From Cryomorphaceae bacterium 1068 (GTDB lineage: Bacteria > Bacteroidota > Bacteroidia > Flavobacteriales_D > Cryomorphaceae): 64,000 bases of DNA. Location of the stretch: positions 62,001-126,000 of the forward strand of contig JAPVXR010000007.1 in assembly GCA_027214385.1 (NCBI GenBank), read 5' to 3'. The position numbers and the translations under genes were made by a program. This document shows, in pieces, positions 9,612 to 17,831 of the stretch (position 1 is its first letter; each line of letters begins with the position of its first letter). Below the pieces are notes generated by a model. It was not told where the DNA came from. It worked only from the letters and a program-made list of their open reading frames with translations, and ran no database searches.

Positions 9612-12600
9612 ATGAGCGAGAGAATACTCAATGCACTGGTACAGCTTTTTGCAATTATTGCAAGGGTTCACACGACGAATGAGGAGGATTTAAGTGGTCG
9701 TACCATAGTTGAATCTTTTCTTAAAGAACGCCTTCCAGGCCCACTGGTCCGCAAGTATCTCGATTCATTCGAAATCTATCTTGAAAAGTATCAAAAAGTA
9801 TCTTCTGCCAAAAATGGCCAACAAAAGCGTACCTCGGTAAATTCTGTAAAGGTGCTGAGAATCTGCACAGAAATAAACGAGGAGCTTACCCAGCGACAGA
9901 AAACAATCGTACTCATCCGACTTCTGGAATTCATCTACACCCACAGCGAGGTTAGTGATCTGGAACAGGAGTTTGTAAATACGGTTGCCATAACGTTCAA
10001 CTTCGATATGGAAGAGTTTAAATTGGCTAGGCTCTTTGTTGAAGAAAAAGAAACAGAACTCATTGCATCGCAAAATGTGATGTACATAACAGACAATACA
10101 GATTCGGCGGCAGCATTTGGAAAGCACTTAACCGCCAAAGGTCTGGATGGGTATTTTAGAATACTAAGACTACCCACCGTTAACCTTCACTTTATCAAGT
10201 ACAAGGGAAAAGGAAGGTATAACGTATCGGGTCAACCTATTATAAACGATAGGTTTTACGTGCTTAACCAAGGAGCATCTATCCGTGGGTCAAAAATCAG
10301 CCCAATCTATTACAGCGATATTCTTGGCTCATTTTTGAAAGACAACGACAGTGTCAATATTCAATTTAGAGCGAAAGCGGTTTCATACACTTTCAAAAAA
10401 GGGAATATTGGCCTACACGACATTAACATCGAAGAGAATTCGGGAAGTCTGGTAGGAATAATGGGAGCCAGCGGAAGCGGAAAGTCTACTCTTCTTAATG
10501 TCCTGAACGGAAATTTATCTCCCAAAAAAGGTACGGTTAGCATCAACGGAATCGACATTCATCACGATGCGCATAGCATTGAAGGAGTAATAGGATACAT
10601 TGCTCAGGACGACTTGCTAATCGAAGAATTAACCGTATTCCAAAACCTCTTCTACAATACCAAACTTTGTTTTGGACAAAAGTCGGACGAGGAAATCTCG
10701 GACTTGGTACATGACATGTTGTCAACATTAGGATTGACGGAAACGGCAGATTTGAAAGTGGGAAACCCACTGGATAAAACCATTAGTGGTGGCCAACGGA
10801 AACGCCTCAATATCGCCTTGGAATTGATCCGTGAGCCAGCAGTTCTTTTCATCGACGAACCGACTTCAGGACTCTCATCGAGAGATTCAGAAAATATTAT
10901 GGACTTACTCAAAGAACTATGCCTTAAAGGCAAATTGATCTTTGTAGTTATCCATCAACCTTCGTCAGATATCTTCAAGATGTTTGATAGCCTTTTGGTT
11001 TTAGACAAAGGCGGATACCCAATCTACAGCGGAAATCCCGTGGACAGTCTTGTGTATTTCCGAAAAATGGTAAATCACGTAAACAGTGAAGAAGCCGAAT
11101 GCTTAAGTTGTGGAAATGTAAAGACCGAAGATGTCTTTAATATCATTGAAGCAAAAATCGTAGACGAATTCGGAAACCTGACTCCCGAGAGAAAAATCTC
11201 ACCTTTAGAATGGTACGAACTCTACAAAGAGCACATTGAAATTTTTGATAATTCGGCCGAGGAGGTACTTGAACTTCCTGAGAGCAATTTCACCATCCCG
11301 GGGAAGCTTAAGCAGTTATCCATTTTTATTAAACGCGATGTCCTCTCGAAGCTAACCAACCGACAGTATGTGCTAATCAATCTTTTGGAAGCTCCGGTTC
11401 TGGCAATGATTCTCGCTTTTTTCATGCGGTTCTTTGTGCCTTCAGGAGGTACGTCAGAGTACGTTTTCAGAGAAAACGAAAATATTCCCGTTTACATCTT
11501 CATCTCGGTTATCGTGGCTCTGTTCATAGGTTTGACCGTGAGTTCTGAAGAGATCATCCGTGATAAAAAAATCAGAAAGAGAGAATCGTTCCTCAACTTG
11601 AGTAAAGGAAGCTACTTATCCGGAAAAATTGGAATTATGTTAGCCATCTCGGCTATTCAAATGCTGCTCTTCGTTTTGATCGGAAATACAATCTTGGAGA
11701 TTAAAGGAATGACCCTCCCTTATTGGGCCATACTATTTTCTACCTGTACGTTTGCAAACGTTTTAGGATTAAACATCTCGGCAAGTTTCAACTCAGCCAA
11801 GGTGATCTACATCTTAATCCCAATTGTGATTATTCCTCAACTTCTCTTTAGTGGAATCATCGTAAAATTTGATAGACTCAATCCTATTTTCGCTTCTCAA
11901 AGTGGTGTGCCTTGGATTGGTAACATCATGGCCAGCAGATGGGCATATGAAGCAATTGCAGTAACTCAGTTCAAGTGGAATGACTACGAGGAGAATTTCT
12001 ACGAACTTGAAAGAAGAAAGAAATTTTCGAATTGGAAGAAGGATTACTGGATCACCGAATTGAAAAATAAAACTGCTCGCGTTTCCAGAATTCTGGATGA
12101 TGAATCTGCTACTGTTGAGCTCGAATCGGAACTTATTGTTTTAAGAAATGAGCTTCAAAAAGAAAATGCGTTTCTGAAAGGAATCAGGTTTAATGATGTC
12201 CATCAGTTGACTTCCGAAGCTATATCAACCGAACATCTGTCCGACCTTCGCGATCACTTGGATTTATTGGAAGAGCATTACCGAAAGGTGTACAACCAAG
12301 CTGAGAGCGAAAAAGAAAATGCGATTTATGCAATGACACGTGAAAGTGGTGGTGAAAACAGTGAATACGAAGTGCTTTTTGACAATTTCAAGAATGATCA
12401 GCTCGAAGTATTCGCTACGAATAGAAACGATCTAAACTACATTGCGGAGCACAATGGTGAATTGATTCAGAAAAAGGATCTGATCTATTTAATGCCGTAC
12501 AATTCTGATTTTTTCAGTGCTCACTTTTACGCACCTGCAAAGAAATTCTTCGGGAATTTCATCGACACTTTCTTTGCCAACCTAATGGTAATTTGGGGTA

Positions 12601-12695
12601 TGACCATTGGACTGATCATATGCTTATTCTTCGATGTATTTCCGCGATTGATGCGTTTTATCGAAGATAATGTGAGCCTACCTGTGAAGAAGTAA
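9612..12695 (+). CDS. ABCG-type ABC transporter, fused ATPase and permease with extra N-terminal domains
   Basis: 1027 residues. Residues 1 to about 150 are helical and resemble a TerB-like fold (TEINEELTQRQKTIVLIRLLEF); residues about 170-240 may be an FHA-like beta domain (YNVSGQPIINDRFYVLNQG), as seen in other fused ABC proteins. The ATPase follows: Walker [12 protein letters not shown] near 285, signature SGGQRKRLNIALELI near 390, Walker B VLFIDEPTSG near 412. About six membrane segments begin near 590 (EAPVLAMILAFFMRFFV). A long charged, coiled-coil-like stretch of about 160 residues lies before the final membrane helix. Half-size ABCG transporters must dimerise and usually export lipophilic molecules; the substrate is unknown. 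Stands alone after a terminator. Confidence 0.9.
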   Translation: MSERILNALVQLFAIIARVHTTNEEDLSGRTIVESFLKERLPGPLVRKYLDSFEIYLEKYQKVSSAKNGQQKRTSVNSVKVLRICTEINEELTQRQKTIVLIRLLEFIYTHSEVSDLEQEFVNTVAITFNFDMEEFKLARLFVEEKETELIASQNVMYITDNTDSAAAFGKHLTAKGLDGYFRILRLPTVNLHFIKYKGKGRYNVSGQPIINDRFYVLNQGASIRGSKISPIYYSDILGSFLKDNDSVNIQFRAKAVSYTFKKGNIGLHDINIEENSGSLVGIMGASGSGKSTLLNVLNGNLSPKKGTVSINGIDIHHDAHSIEGVIGYIAQDDLLIEELTVFQNLFYNTKLCFGQKSDEEISDLVHDMLSTLGLTETADLKVGNPLDKTISGGQRKRLNIALELIREPAVLFIDEPTSGLSSRDSENIMDLLKELCLKGKLIFVVIHQPSSDIFKMFDSLLVLDKGGYPIYSGNPVDSLVYFRKMVNHVNSEEAECLSCGNVKTEDVFNIIEAKIVDEFGNLTPERKISPLEWYELYKEHIEIFDNSAEEVLELPESNFTIPGKLKQLSIFIKRDVLSKLTNRQYVLINLLEAPVLAMILAFFMRFFVPSGGTSEYVFRENENIPVYIFISVIVALFIGLTVSSEEIIRDKKIRKRESFLNLSKGSYLSGKIGIMLAISAIQMLLFVLIGNTILEIKGMTLPYWAILFSTCTFANVLGLNISASFNSAKVIYILIPIVIIPQLLFSGIIVKFDRLNPIFASQSGVPWIGNIMASRWAYEAIAVTQFKWNDYEENFYELERRKKFSNWKKDYWITELKNKTARVSRILDDESATVELESELIVLRNELQKENAFLKGIRFNDVHQLTSEAISTEHLSDLRDHLDLLEEHYRKVYNQAESEKENAIYAMTRESGGENSEYEVLFDNFKNDQLEVFATNRNDLNYIAEHNGELIQKKDLIYLMPYNSDFFSAHFYAPAKKFFGNFIDTFFANLMVIWGMTIGLIICLFFDVFPRLMRFIEDNVSLPVKK

Positions 12696-13079
12696 TCAGA
12701 TCTCCTCGACCTTAACCATTTCGAAGTTGATGTCGATTATAGCATCATAATCTTCACCCGCCTCGAGCATGTCCTCATCATCTTCCTCGTAGTGCCATTT
12801 CACCGATACACTTTTCCCTTGCTTAGAAATGTGCTCGAGCTTTTTGAAAACGTCGAGGATGCATTTAGAACTGCTGGTATTGAAATATTCCAATTCCATA
12901 TTCAGTGTCAAAGCCTCTCCATTTCCCTCAGCATAAGCGTCGAGCCAATCAATTAAAGGTTTATAAAAATCAATCGAATTCTCGGGTATAGACCTTCCAC
13001 GAATGACAAGGGTACCTGAGTGATCCTCAAACTTTACTGTAGGTGTTTTTGGTGTTCCTTCTATATTGATGCTGTCCAT
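12696..13079 (-). CDS. siaC: SiaC-family regulatory phosphoprotein (DUF1987)
   Basis: 127 residues. In Pseudomonas aeruginosa SiaC is phosphorylated on Thr68 by the kinase SiaB and, when unphosphorylated, activates the diguanylate cyclase SiaD. The present protein has Thr exactly at residue 68 in the block YFNTSSSKCILDVFKKLE, which strongly supports the family call. It lies 17 bases downstream of the siaB-like gene, same strand, and is convergent with the ABC transporter gene. No SiaA phosphatase or SiaD cyclase is in the window, so the downstream target here is unknown. Confidence 0.88.
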   Translation of the reverse strand: MDSINIEGTPKTPTVKFEDHSGTLVIRGRSIPENSIDFYKPLIDWLDAYAEGNGEALTLNMELEYFNTSSSKCILDVFKKLEHISKQGKSVSVKWHYEEDDEDMLEAGEDYDAIIDINFEMVKVEEI

Positions 13080-13096
13080 TTGACTAGTTGATTCTT

Positions 13097-13687
13097 TTAT
13101 TTCACTTTGACATTTAAACTGAAAAACGTTTTATCCTCGCCAAATGGAATAAAACCAAAATCCAGTTTTTCTCCGCTCTTTCGAGCAATATCGATCATGC
13201 CTAAACCTCCGCCACCTTTCTCAGACATCTTTCCGTCTGCCAAGACTGACTTATAAAGTTCCTTAACCTCATCTTTGCTCATGGAGTTAATTTCCTCCAA
13301 TCGTCCTTTCAATTCTCCCACTTCACTTTCTTCTACAAAGTTTCCCGTAATGATCGAATATCCCGTTACGTTCTTAGCTACCATCACAATGACTGAAGGC
13401 ATTTCTTTGCCTGCATCCATGGCCGGTTGAGAGATATGGTGATGAAGGTTTTGCAAACATTCAACCATAATATTGAACATACGCTTTTTAACCTTGGAGC
13501 TTTCTCCAAAACGATCAAGCTTGTTTTCTATAATCTGAAGAATCGATGTGAGCAATTCCGTAGAAATCTCTCCCTTAAAAGAGAGCATAATGTTCTTACG
13601 CTCCATGGAATCGTACAGATCAAAAATCTCGTGAATTTCCGTCAATTGCGAGTGTTTTGCCAAATATAGTTTTTTGACCTCGCTCAA
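13097..13687 (-). CDS. siaB: SiaB-family protein kinase (DUF6272)
   Basis: 196 residues with a GHKL-type ATPase layout: the N-box helix MFNIMVECLQNLHHHI and the Gly-rich lid SEKGGGGLGMIDIARKSG. The known partner SiaB phosphorylates SiaC, and the siaC-like gene follows directly. The start is taken as TTG at 13687 (MSEVKKLYLAKHSQ) because an in-frame stop lies four codons upstream and the next Met would remove the first 26 residues; this start is uncertain. Expected to act in the cytoplasm in a partner-switching type signal pathway. Confidence 0.85.
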   Translation of the reverse strand: MSEVKKLYLAKHSQLTEIHEIFDLYDSMERKNIMLSFKGEISTELLTSILQIIENKLDRFGESSKVKKRMFNIMVECLQNLHHHISQPAMDAGKEMPSVIVMVAKNVTGYSIITGNFVEESEVGELKGRLEEINSMSKDEVKELYKSVLADGKMSEKGGGGLGMIDIARKSGEKLDFGFIPFGEDKTFFSLNVKVK

Positions 13688-13779
13688 TGATTCAATTCAC
13701 TTCAATTATTTCTTCAAGCCTATGTTAATTAAATGACAAGACATAATTTCATAGCTTCGCAGCCTGATTTTTATATGCA

Positions 13780-14529
13780 TTGAAACCATCTCACAAATCA
13801 GATAAACCCTGGTACCGCACCTGGTTTAACTCCCCATACTACCATCTTCTCTACAGCAACCGCGATGAGAATGAAGCTGAGCGTTTCATACACAATCTAC
13901 TGAAATACCTGTCGCCAGATAAAAAAACTCATTTCCTTGATCTTGCCTGTGGCAAAGGTAGGCACAGCCTTACGGTAAACCGAGCAGGATTTGAAGTGAC
14001 TGGTGCAGATCTAGCCGAAGAAAACATACGATTTGCTAATCAAAAAAGTAATGAACGCCTTCATTTTGTAAGGCATGATATGAGAGAACCACTGGGAGAA
14101 GATCGATTCGACTATGTTTTGAATCTATTCACGAGCTTCGGCTATTTTGACAGTTTAGAGGAAAACGAACTGGTCTTGAAATCCATTGCTACTGAACTCA
14201 AGCCAAAAGGTAAAGTCGTGCTGGATTTTATGAACGTTGAAAAAGTCACCAAAGGATTAATTCCCCTGGAAACGCGCGAAATTGATGGTATCAACTTCAA
14301 AATAACCAGAACAAATGATGACGGATTTATCGTGAAGACAATAGAGCTGCAAGATGGAGATCTCGAATACACTTTTCACGAAAGAGTAAAAGCTTTGACA
14401 AAAGAGGATTTCATGGGAATGTTTCGTCGCTGTGGTTTCGAGATTCTGGATACTTTTGGAAACTATAATCTCGATGATTTTGATGCCGAGAAGTCTTCTC
14501 GTTTAATACTCATAGGTCGCAAACCATGA
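13780..14529 (+). CDS. Class I SAM-dependent methyltransferase
   Basis: 249 residues with the Rossmann motif I FLDLACGKGRHSLTV, acidic loop ADLAEENI and motif IV-like VLNLFTSFGYFD. Substrate unknown. The start is a TTG at 13780; the only nearby ATG runs into a stop after one codon. The SAM domain is followed by a beta-rich C-terminal insert (GINFKITRTNDDG) seen in small-molecule methyltransferases. Its stop overlaps the ZIP transporter start by 4 bases (ATGA), so they are co-transcribed. Confidence 0.88.
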   Translation: MKPSHKSDKPWYRTWFNSPYYHLLYSNRDENEAERFIHNLLKYLSPDKKTHFLDLACGKGRHSLTVNRAGFEVTGADLAEENIRFANQKSNERLHFVRHDMREPLGEDRFDYVLNLFTSFGYFDSLEENELVLKSIATELKPKGKVVLDFMNVEKVTKGLIPLETREIDGINFKITRTNDDGFIVKTIELQDGDLEYTFHERVKALTKEDFMGMFRRCGFEILDTFGNYNLDDFDAEKSSRLILIGRKP

Positions 14530-15257
14530 CTTGGTACTACGTTGTAATACTATTTGTAGTTGGAATGGCATCCGGAATCGGCGGTATGTATCTGCACGGC
14601 CGCCTCACCAAAGACGTTAAAGTACTGCTGGCCTTCAGCGGTGCTTATCTGTTTGCTTTGGCCATTATGCACCTACTACCCGAGATTTACATCCATTTGG
14701 GTCACGATGCCGGGCTTTACATCTTGCTAGGCTTTCTTATTCAAATGGTAATGGATTATTTTTCCAGAGGAGTTGAGCACGGTCATATCCATCACCACAT
14801 TTCGGTCAAAAATCCTTTTCCACTAGGCATTTTTGTAAGTCTATTCCTTCACTCCATAGTTGAAGGTCTTCCTTTAGGCGGTGGATTTGATCACGACCAC
14901 GGAGGTCATGGTTTTGATACCGGCAGCTTAGTCATCGGGATAGCTATCCACAAAATTCCCGAGGCCATAGCTCTGGCAGCTATCCTCTACCACGTATTTG
15001 AGAAAAAATCGAAGGTGATAGCCTATATCGCTCTTTACGCCATAGCCACTCCTCTCGGGATTCTCATTGGTCAGTATTTTCTTGAAAATACGGCAAATGA
15101 TCCAACAGAGATTTACTCCATTATCCTGTCCATTGCCGTAGGAATTTTTCTGCACGTGAGTACTACCATTATTTTCGAGGCAGATGAGGCTCATCGATTG
15201 AGCTGGCCAAAGTCCATTGCCATCATTCTGGGATTGACCCTCGTTTTAGTCCTTTAG
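14526..15257 (+). CDS. ZIP-family divalent metal transporter
   Basis: 243 residues with about eight hydrophobic segments. The signature TM4-TM5 metal site is visible: FLHSIVEGLPLGG and GIAIHKIPEAIALAAIL, plus a His-rich loop (HGHIHHHIS and DHDHGGHGFD) likely to collect metal. Imports zinc or a related divalent ion across the inner membrane. Shares a transcript with the upstream methyltransferase gene. Confidence 0.92.
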   Translation: MTWYYVVILFVVGMASGIGGMYLHGRLTKDVKVLLAFSGAYLFALAIMHLLPEIYIHLGHDAGLYILLGFLIQMVMDYFSRGVEHGHIHHHISVKNPFPLGIFVSLFLHSIVEGLPLGGGFDHDHGGHGFDTGSLVIGIAIHKIPEAIALAAILYHVFEKKSKVIAYIALYAIATPLGILIGQYFLENTANDPTEIYSIILSIAVGIFLHVSTTIIFEADEAHRLSWPKSIAIILGLTLVLVL

Positions 15258-15262
15258 GCTAA

Positions 15263-15280
15263 TTCTATCAATTGATAGAA
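15263..15280. promoter_or_regulatory. 18-base perfect palindrome upstream of the peroxiredoxin gene
   Basis: TTCTATCAATTGATAGAA reads identically on both strands. It sits 6 bases after the ZIP stop and about 75 bases before the peroxiredoxin start. It could be an operator for a dimeric redox or metal regulator, or a weak bidirectional hairpin; no T-run follows. Confidence 0.4.
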
Positions 15281-15297
15281 AGAAGCAATACGACACT

Positions 15298-15329
15298 CCC
15301 CTGCAAAACAGGGTCCTTGATTACCTTTG
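15298..15329 (+). promoter_or_regulatory. Small hairpin and TAnnTTTG promoter box before the peroxiredoxin gene
   Basis: CCCTG and CAGGG (15298-15312) form a 5-base stem around CAAAA; TACCTTTG at 15322-15329 fits the Bacteroidota -7 consensus TAnnTTTG and lies 26 bases before the start codon. No clear -33 TTG element is seen at the usual spacing. Confidence 0.45.
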
Positions 15330-15354
15330 TACCTCACAAAACAAAGGAAACACT

Positions 15355-15987
15355 ATGTCAGTATTAGTTGGAAAAAAAGCTCCACAGTTTAAAGCCTCAG
15401 CGGTAATAAACGGAGAGGAGATCGTAGAAGATTTTTCATTAGAACAGTACATCGGAAATAAGCACGTCATTTTATTCTTTTACCCAAAGGATTTCACATT
15501 CGTATGCCCTACCGAGCTTCACGCTTTTCAGGCTAAAATGGCTGAATTCAAGGAGCGCGGAGTAGAGCTTGTTGCCGTATCTACCGATACAGAACAGTCT
15601 CACTGGGGTTGGTTGCAATTGACCAAAGACCAAGGAGGAATCCAAGGAATTACCTACCCGATTGTGGCAGATACAAACAAGACCATTTCTCACAACTTTG
15701 ACGTTCTGGCCGGAGACTTCTTTTATGATGAAGAAGGAATGCTTCAAGCAGAAGGTGAGTTAGTAGCTTACCGAGGCCTTTTCTTGATCGACAAAGAAGG
15801 AATCGTACGTCACCAAGTAGTAAACGACCTTCCATTGGGAAGAAACGTAGAGGAAGCTTTACGCATGGTTGATGCACTTCAGTTTTTCGAAGAAAAAGGA
15901 GAAGTATGTCCTGCAAACTGGGAAAAAGGCAAAGGCGGAATGCAAGCGACGCACTCTGGTGTAGCTGAGTACTTGGCTGCAAACTAA
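15355..15987 (+). CDS. Typical 2-Cys peroxiredoxin (AhpC/Prx1 type)
   Basis: 210 residues. The peroxidatic Cys is residue 51 in FYPKDFTFVCPTE and the resolving Cys is residue 185 in GEVCPANWEKG, both intact, so it should reduce peroxides as a dimer in the cytoplasm. The GGIQG and C-terminal helix (GVAEYLAAN) resemble the overoxidation-sensitive GGLG/YF features of Prx1-type proteins. No AhpF or thioredoxin gene is adjacent. Preceded by a palindrome and a TAnnTTTG box, and followed by a strong terminator. Confidence 0.95.
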   Translation: MSVLVGKKAPQFKASAVINGEEIVEDFSLEQYIGNKHVILFFYPKDFTFVCPTELHAFQAKMAEFKERGVELVAVSTDTEQSHWGWLQLTKDQGGIQGITYPIVADTNKTISHNFDVLAGDFFYDEEGMLQAEGELVAYRGLFLIDKEGIVRHQVVNDLPLGRNVEEALRMVDALQFFEEKGEVCPANWEKGKGGMQATHSGVAEYLAAN

Positions 15988-16010
15988 GATCTACTTTCGT
16001 CTCAAACGCT

Positions 16011-16042
16011 AAAGCTCCTCGATTATGAGGAGCTTTTTTTTT
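16011..16042. terminator. Rho-independent terminator after the peroxiredoxin gene
   Basis: AAAGCTCCTC and GAGGAGCTTT pair around GATTAT and are followed by nine Ts on the plus strand; the complementary A-run before the stem gives a T-run on the minus strand too, so it can serve both convergent genes. The last codons of the DCC protein gene lie inside it. Confidence 0.9.
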
Positions 16043-16469
16043 GAGCTGACCCCATAAAAAGATGATCAACCCTCTTATCAGGCATCATGCAAGTATCCCT
16101 TTTACCAAACCAGCGGTAGCGGTTTCGGGCAATGATATCATAAACGGGGTCGCGCAGAAATCGGGGTATGATGAAGAAGATTTTCAGTAAAGGCCATAGT
16201 CCGCTTAGCCTTCCGGCAATTTTTAATGCTGCCGTGCTTTTTTCAAAAAGCTCACCGTCTTCGTAGAGCAAAATGCTATCGACCTGCTGAAAAGAAGGAT
16301 TTTCTTGTAGAAGTTTTGCGGCAGGTGGCCAGCTCAGGCTGGAAAAACGAAAGTGCTCTTTTGGATCCCGCTTGATAATAAATTGGACAGAACCGTTACA
16401 TAGATTGCAGTAACCATCGAACAAAATCAAGCCTTTTCCTTCGGGCAATTCCGACGAGCCTTTTTGCAT
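16023..16469 (-). CDS. DCC-family thiol-disulfide oxidoreductase-like protein (DUF393)
   Basis: 148 residues. The defining N-terminal motif is present: LILFDGYCNLCNGSVQFIIKRD (an Asp followed by CxxC), as are FSSLSW and the later DSILLYEDG. The family is thioredoxin-like; its reaction is not established. The C-terminal codons run into the shared terminator. Confidence 0.88.
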   Translation of the reverse strand: MQKGSSELPEGKGLILFDGYCNLCNGSVQFIIKRDPKEHFRFSSLSWPPAAKLLQENPSFQQVDSILLYEDGELFEKSTAALKIAGRLSGLWPLLKIFFIIPRFLRDPVYDIIARNRYRWFGKRDTCMMPDKRVDHLFMGSAQKKSSS

Positions 16470-16500
16470 AAAACAAAGGTATGCCTTCCAAAGGAATTCC

Positions 16501-16508
16501 TAATTTTG
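16501..16508 (+). promoter_or_regulatory. TAnnTTTG promoter box for glyA
   Basis: TAATTTTG fits the Bacteroidota -7 consensus and lies 22 bases before the glyA ATG. No matching -33 element is evident. Confidence 0.45.
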
Positions 16509-16530
16509 GCAGTTGCTGAAAAACATACGC

Positions 16531-17823
16531 ATGAAAAGAGATCAACTCGTATTCGATATTATTGAAAAAGAGCGCAAAAGACAGCTCGAAGGCATTGAAC
16601 TTATTGCATCCGAAAACTTTGTAAGTGATCAAGTGATGGAGGCAATGGGTTCGGTTATGACAAACAAGTACGCCGAAGGTCTTCCCGGAAAACGGTACTA
16701 CGGCGGTTGTGAATTTGTAGACCAGACAGAAAATTTGGCAATTGATCGTCTCAAAAAGCTTTTTGGTGCGGCTTGGGCCAATGTGCAACCTCACAGTGGA
16801 GCCCAGGCAAATTCAGCGGTAATGCTAGCATGCCTGCAACCAGGCGACAAAATCATGGGGTTTGACCTGAGCCATGGTGGACACCTGACGCACGGTTCGC
16901 CTGTTAATTTCTCCGGAAAACTCTACCGTCCTTCATTCTACGGGGTAGAAAAAGAAACGGGCGTAATTGATTACGACAAGCTGGAGAAGAAAGCCATCGA
17001 CGAGAAACCGAAGATGATCATCTGCGGGGCTTCGGCTTACTCCAGAGATTGGGACTATGCTCGTCTGAGAGACATCGCCGATAAGATTAAAGCGCTTCTC
17101 TTGGCCGATATTTCACACCCCAGCGGATTGATAGCCGCCAAGCTTCTGAACGACCCTCTACCCCACTGCCACATCGTGACATCTACCACTCACAAGACCC
17201 TTCGTGGCCCGAGAGGTGGAATCATCATGATGGGACAAGATTTTGACAATCCTTTCGGTTTAACCACGATGAAGGGAACCGTCAGAAAAATGTCATCTCT
17301 CTTGGATTCGGCTGTCTTCCCGGGGACTCAGGGCGGACCTCTGGAGCACGTCATCGCCTCAAAGGCTGTCGCTTTTGGCGAAGCACTTACCGATGAGTAC
17401 AAGGTTTATTGCAAACAAGTCATCACCAACGCGCAAGGCATGGCTGCTTCTTTTGTAAAAAGAGGCTACGACGTGATCAGCGGCGGGACTGATAACCACA
17501 GCATGCTGATTGATCTTCGCTCAAAAGATATCACGGGCAAGGATGCCGAAAATGCTCTGATCAAGGCCGATATCACCGTTAATAAAAATATGGTCCCTTT
17601 TGACGACAAGTCGCCATTCGTGACCAGCGGAATGAGAATAGGAACTCCTGCAGTCACCACCAGGGGTTTGACGGAAGAGCACATGGATTCCATCGTAGAT
17701 TTGATTGACCAAGTAATCACCAATAGCGAAGACGAAGCGAGCATTGAAAAAGTAAAAAAAGAAGTCAACCAAATGATGAGTAGCTTCCCACTCTTCGCCC
17801 ACGGTGAACTAACTACAAACTAA
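16531..17823 (+). CDS. glyA: Serine hydroxymethyltransferase
   Basis: 430 residues from the ATG at 16531, chosen over a TTG at 16513 because [18 protein letters not shown] matches the family N terminus. A PLP enzyme that interconverts serine and glycine and supplies one-carbon units to tetrahydrofolate. Seen: [26 protein letters not shown], the PLP-binding Lys at about residue 222 in [13 protein letters not shown], and [11 protein letters not shown]. Length is normal. Followed after 8 bases by the fumarylacetoacetase gene. Confidence 0.98.
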   Translation: MKRDQLVFDIIEKERKRQLEGIELIASENFVSDQVMEAMGSVMTNKYAEGLPGKRYYGGCEFVDQTENLAIDRLKKLFGAAWANVQPHSGAQANSAVMLACLQPGDKIMGFDLSHGGHLTHGSPVNFSGKLYRPSFYGVEKETGVIDYDKLEKKAIDEKPKMIICGASAYSRDWDYARLRDIADKIKALLLADISHPSGLIAAKLLNDPLPHCHIVTSTTHKTLRGPRGGIIMMGQDFDNPFGLTTMKGTVRKMSSLLDSAVFPGTQGGPLEHVIASKAVAFGEALTDEYKVYCKQVITNAQGMAASFVKRGYDVISGGTDNHSMLIDLRSKDITGKDAENALIKADITVNKNMVPFDDKSPFVTSGMRIGTPAVTTRGLTEEHMDSIVDLIDQVITNSEDEASIEKVKKEVNQMMSSFPLFAHGELTTN

Positions 17824-17831
17824 AATTCTTT

